NCBI GenBank assembly: GCA_937961295.1
Contig: CALGOK010000164.1
Coordinates: 1-5,331, forward strand
Length of the DNA stretch: 5,331 bases
Direction: 5' to 3'
Source: an uncultured Gemmatimonadota bacterium
GTDB taxonomy: Bacteria > Gemmatimonadota > Gemmatimonadetes > Gemmatimonadales > GWC2-71-9
The stretch's first letter is position 1. Each line of letters begins with the position of its first letter. The translations under genes and the position numbers were made by a program. Positions 4,801 to 5,331 of the stretch are shown here, piece by piece. A model generated the notes under the pieces. It was given only the letters and a program-made list of their open reading frames with translations, did no database searches and was not told the origin of the DNA.

Positions 4801-5331
4801 CTAGCAGCCGGTAGTGCTCGTCCCCGCCACGGCAGCCAACGCCCAGGGGGTGTAGACCCCCGCCGCGATTCCCGGATCGACCCCCACCGGGCCTGCCACG
4901 TCGCCCCACCAGTTGCAGGTGAGGTCGCCCGAGGCAAACGGCTCCGTCGGGTCGATCGGCAGGATGTAGTCGGCCAGGTCGCTGCTCTGGATCTGCAGCT
5001 GCCCGCCGTTGAGAACGCCGAATGCAGCACGGACGCCGGTGATGATGTTGTCGAGGCCGGTCGGCTTGGCGGAACCGCCGTCGACCAGCACGCCGAAGTT
5101 GGCGCCGGTGATCGTGTTGTCGGAGATGGTGCCACCCACGTCGGCGTTGTAGATCGCAATCCCGGCGACCCAGAACGCATAGTTGGTGGGAACGGTGCGG
5201 TCGCCGCTTGGTGCGGCGCCGTTGATCGTGTTCCCCGAGAGTTGGAAGCCGGCCGCCGTCGGTTCGTCCATCCAGCTACGCGTCTCGGTGCTCACGGCGA
5301 GGGGGGAGGTCAATACGTTGTCAAGGATGCG
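4801..5331 (-). CDS. Right-handed parallel beta-helix repeat protein, C-terminal part (5' end outside window)
   Basis: The frame is open from the window edge to a TAG at 4801-4803 and gives the last 176 residues. A TTG at 5313 is not a likely start: the preceding residues RILDNV fit the same repeat pattern, so the gene continues beyond the window. Repeats of the parallel beta-helix type are seen as ILDNVLTS (2-9), LSGNTING (31-38), ISDNTITG (69-76) and LDNIITG (93-99), with asparagine-ladder spacing of roughly 25-40 residues. C139-NWWGD (139-144) followed by GP is a frequent closing motif of secreted beta-helix proteins. Known relatives are polysaccharide lyases, surface proteins or unassigned secreted proteins; no active site can be judged from this piece. 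The chain ends soon after the helix, with a final Cys176 and no C-terminal sorting domain. Any link to the downstream carbamoyltransferase operon is unproven. Confidence 0.85.
   Translation of the reverse strand, partial: RILDNVLTSPLAVSTETRSWMDEPTAAGFQLSGNTINGAAPSGDRTVPTNYAFWVAGIAIYNADVGGTISDNTITGANFGVLVDGGSAKPTGLDNIITGVRAAFGVLNGGQLQIQSSDLADYILPIDPTEPFASGDLTCNWWGDVAGPVGVDPGIAAGVYTPWALAAVAGTSTTGC

Noticed and set aside
4653..5180. Upstream extension of the carbamoyltransferase frame
   Set aside because: The frame stays open by GC bias, but the extension overlaps the beta-helix gene in another frame, is low-complexity (Ser/Arg/Pro/Thr) and family members start just before the YVLGIS segment.

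Overview
The window reads as chromosomal DNA from a GC-rich Gram-negative bacterium. Signal peptides ending in a Leu-Ala-Ala-Gln type site, a short exported TonB-C domain protein, GTG starts and the general style of the intergenic DNA suggest a member of Gemmatimonadota or a close relative. That placement is an inference, because no rRNA or other phylogenetic marker is present. Nine coding regions are supported, two of them cut by the window edges. No RNA gene, CRISPR array, insertion sequence or prophage gene was seen. No gene-free stretch exceeds about 215 bases.

Left part (1-1500): the 3' end of an unrecognised plus-strand gene (1-144) converges, one base apart, on a minus-strand gene for a small six-cysteine exported protein (146-646). 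Upstream of that is a minus-strand gene for an exported TonB-C domain protein (815-1336). Two hairpin elements of about 97 bp (684-781 and 1401-1497) flank the TonB-C gene. They share an internal core in opposite orientations, including an identically placed two-base bulge. Their outer arms differ in sequence but each pairs with itself. They look like two copies of one structured repeat family and are the most unusual signal in the window.

Middle (1501-2286): a YjdJ-type GNAT acetyltransferase (1551-1841, minus) is divergent from a CPxCG-type zinc-ribbon-like protein (1957-2193, plus). The 115-bp gap between them probably holds both promoters. A long imperfect inverted repeat (2191-2272) lies between the CPxCG gene and the convergent operon to its right.

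Right (2287-5331): a tightly coupled minus-strand operon encodes a NodU/CmcH/TobZ-type carbamoyltransferase (2826-4652), an SxtJ-family membrane protein (2449-2853, overlapping by 28 bp) and a 50-residue DUF5989 single-pass membrane protein (2287-2439, 9 bp downstream). This trio recurs in bacterial genomes, often near surface-polysaccharide or secondary-metabolite genes. The likely job is ATP-dependent O-carbamoylation of a glycan or metabolite at the inner membrane, with two small membrane proteins of unknown role. Upstream on the same strand is the 3' end of a right-handed beta-helix protein gene (4801-5331), which may be unrelated.
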